A stretch of DNA of 7,076 nucleotides from Actinomycetota bacterium (GTDB lineage Bacteria > Actinomycetota > Actinomycetes > Streptosporangiales > Streptosporangiaceae): NCBI GenBank assembly GCA_003168295.1, contig PMST01000404.1, forward strand, positions 1-7,076, given 5' to 3'. Shown here piece by piece: positions 6,495-7,076 of the stretch. Positions within the stretch are counted from its first letter, which is position 1. Each line of letters begins with the position of its first letter. Under the pieces are notes generated by a model. That model saw only the letters and a program-made list of their open reading frames with translations. It did no database searches and had not been told where the DNA came from. Made by a program: the position numbers and the translations under genes.

Positions 6495-6524
6495 GAGTGC
6501 CTTGCGGGTCCCTATGCAAGACTC
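6495..6524 (+). terminator. Hairpin directly after the MFS stop, possible terminator
   Basis: GAGT (6495-6498) pairs with ACTC (6521-6524), and CTTGC (6501-6505) pairs with GCAAG (6516-6520), with a 2-nt bulge (6499-6500) and a 10-nt loop. It begins right after the TGA. There is no U-run, so efficient termination is uncertain, but the position is right. Confidence 0.38.
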
Positions 6525-6594
6525 CCGGCCGTCCCCCTGTGCGCACCACCTACCCTGTTAATGCAGTTCAACCCCATACGCATCAGCCCGGTTT

Positions 6595-6646
6595 GTGTGG
6601 TTGCTGCAACGTACACACTCCTCTGTGCAGGTTGCCGCAACCACAC
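6595..6646. repeat. 16-bp inverted repeat built from two GTTGCnGCAAC palindromes
   Basis: GTGTGGTTGCTGCAAC (6595-6610) and GTTGCCGCAACCACAC (6631-6646) are inverted copies with one mismatch (6605/6636). Inside each arm is a complete 11-bp palindrome, GTTGCTGCAAC (6600-6610) and GTTGCCGCAAC (6631-6641). Their centres are 31 bp apart, close to three helical turns. Two equal palindromes on one face of the helix suggest a pair of operator sites. The whole may also fold as a hairpin with an inner CACA/TGTG stem (6614-6617/6624-6627) and act as a terminator between convergent genes. No T-run is present. Confidence 0.5.
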
Positions 6647-6691
6647 CACAACGTCGCCCGGGCAGGGCGGTAGCGAGGTGAGGCTGGTGTG

Positions 6692-6892
6692 ATGGCGGTG
6701 GCGGGAGACACTGGCGAGTCGCCCCCCACGATCGTCGGCGCCGAGGAGTACGACTTCGCCGAGGACTTTCGTCCTGAGCCGCGTCAGGGACCCGCCGCGA
6801 GTAGCGCGGCGACCGCGGCCTCGGCCTCGGCGGCGGCCGGCAGCACGGCGGGCAGCGCAGGGATGGCGGCTAGCTGGCCCTCGGACTCGTAG
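6692..6892 (+). CDS. Doubtful 66-aa ORF overlapping the topoisomerase gene
   Basis: An ORF starts at ATG 6692 (GTG 6689 is also possible) with GAGG (6680-6683) 8 nt upstream, a good ribosome binding site. The first half, MAVAGDTGESPPTIVGAEEY, is acidic and has good GC third positions. From about residue 34 the product becomes a simple Ala/Ser run that lies antisense to the topoisomerase C-terminus (6784 onward) and looks like a shadow of it. It lies downstream of the GTTGCnGCAAC pair, which would fit a regulated gene. I see no domain. It may be a non-functional remnant or no gene at all. If it is not a gene, 6647-6783 holds nothing I can identify. Confidence 0.2.
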   Translation: MAVAGDTGESPPTIVGAEEYDFAEDFRPEPRQGPAASSAATAASASAAAGSTAGSAGMAASWPSDS

Positions 6893-7076
6893 CGGCTGAT
6901 CAGCCGCGGGTCGATGTAGGAGGCGCGGGTCACCGCGGGGGTGTCTCCGAGCCAGCCCGCCACCTCTCGAACGCTGGCGGCGATGACCCTGGTCCGGGTC
7001 CGCGCGGCCGCCGCGGGCTCCGCGTTGGCCAGCACCAGGGCCATCAGCACGGTGGCGTTCCAGGTGCGGAACTCCT
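6784..7076 (-). CDS. DNA topoisomerase IB (eukaryote/poxvirus type), C-terminal 96 residues, runs off right edge
   Basis: The visible reading frame enters from beyond 7076 and stops at 6784. It begins EFRTWNATVLMALVLA, which matches the conserved segment carrying a catalytic arginine in type IB topoisomerases. It continues with SVREVAGWLGDTPAVTRASY and then IDPRLISRYESEG. The Tyr of ASYIDP (codon 6916-6918) is in the place of the active-site tyrosine that forms the covalent 3'-phosphotyrosyl link. These enzymes relax supercoils without ATP. The residue nine before the tyrosine, a catalytic His in vaccinia and usually Asn in bacteria as I recall, is Asp here (6943-6945). The tail after the catalytic domain is alanine-rich. 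The frame is open to the window edge, so there is no sign of a broken gene, but the start and most of the protein are not visible. It is convergent to the MFS gene. Confidence 0.87.
   Translation of the reverse strand, partial: EFRTWNATVLMALVLANAEPAAAARTRTRVIAASVREVAGWLGDTPAVTRASYIDPRLISRYESEGQLAAIPALPAVLPAAAEAEAAVAALLAAGP

Noticed and set aside
5282..6673. 463-codon plus-strand ORF, longer than the MFS gene
   Set aside because: It is a +1-type shadow of the MFS reading frame with an Arg/His-rich, non-membrane product. The MFS frame has twelve membrane segments and a good ribosome binding site.
1..7076. tRNA, rRNA, CRISPR array, insertion sequence or phage element
   Set aside because: I looked for tRNA-like cloverleafs, regularly spaced repeats, transposase frames and terminal repeats and saw none.

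Overview
The window is a GC-rich stretch with strong G/C bias at third codon positions. A LuxR-type LAL regulator, an MMPL exporter, a PspC-domain protein and a bacterial topoisomerase IB occur together. This points to a high-GC actinobacterium (Streptomyces, Streptosporangiales or similar); I cannot place it more closely.

Layout, left to right. Positions 1-1639 (minus strand) hold the first 546 residues of an MMPL/RND-type membrane exporter that runs off the left edge. Upstream on the same strand are a possible 34-codon ORF (1636-1740), a 90-aa PspC-domain membrane protein (1737-2009) and a 58-aa small protein gene (2049-2225). These read in the order 58-aa protein, pspC, 34-aa ORF, mmpL and look like one operon. 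A near-perfect 31-bp palindrome (2028-2058) sits at the junction of the 58-aa gene and pspC. Just upstream of the operon are a 12-bp tandem repeat and a possible leaderless promoter. Positions 2371-5166 (minus) encode a 931-aa LAL-type regulator: AAA-like ATPase, helical repeat middle and LuxR helix-turn-helix. An 89-bp divergent intergenic region separates it from a 412-aa MFS transporter (5256-6494, plus). Positions 6495-6783 carry a hairpin after the MFS stop and a pair of identical-type palindromes (GTTGCnGCAAC). The right end (6784-7076, minus) is the C-terminal 96 residues of a topoisomerase IB, including its catalytic tyrosine.

How it may work together. The regulator and the MFS gene share a control region, so local control of the MFS transporter is the simplest reading. 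The pspC-mmpL operon lies downstream of the regulator on the same strand, but hairpins and its own promoter-like sequence suggest it is a separate unit. It looks like a cell-envelope or efflux module with its own operator. The topoisomerase gene is convergent and probably unrelated. The least conventional material is in the short sequences: two small ORFs tied to pspC-mmpL, the 31-bp palindrome and the twin palindromes near 6600-6641. No complete new system can be claimed from this window alone.
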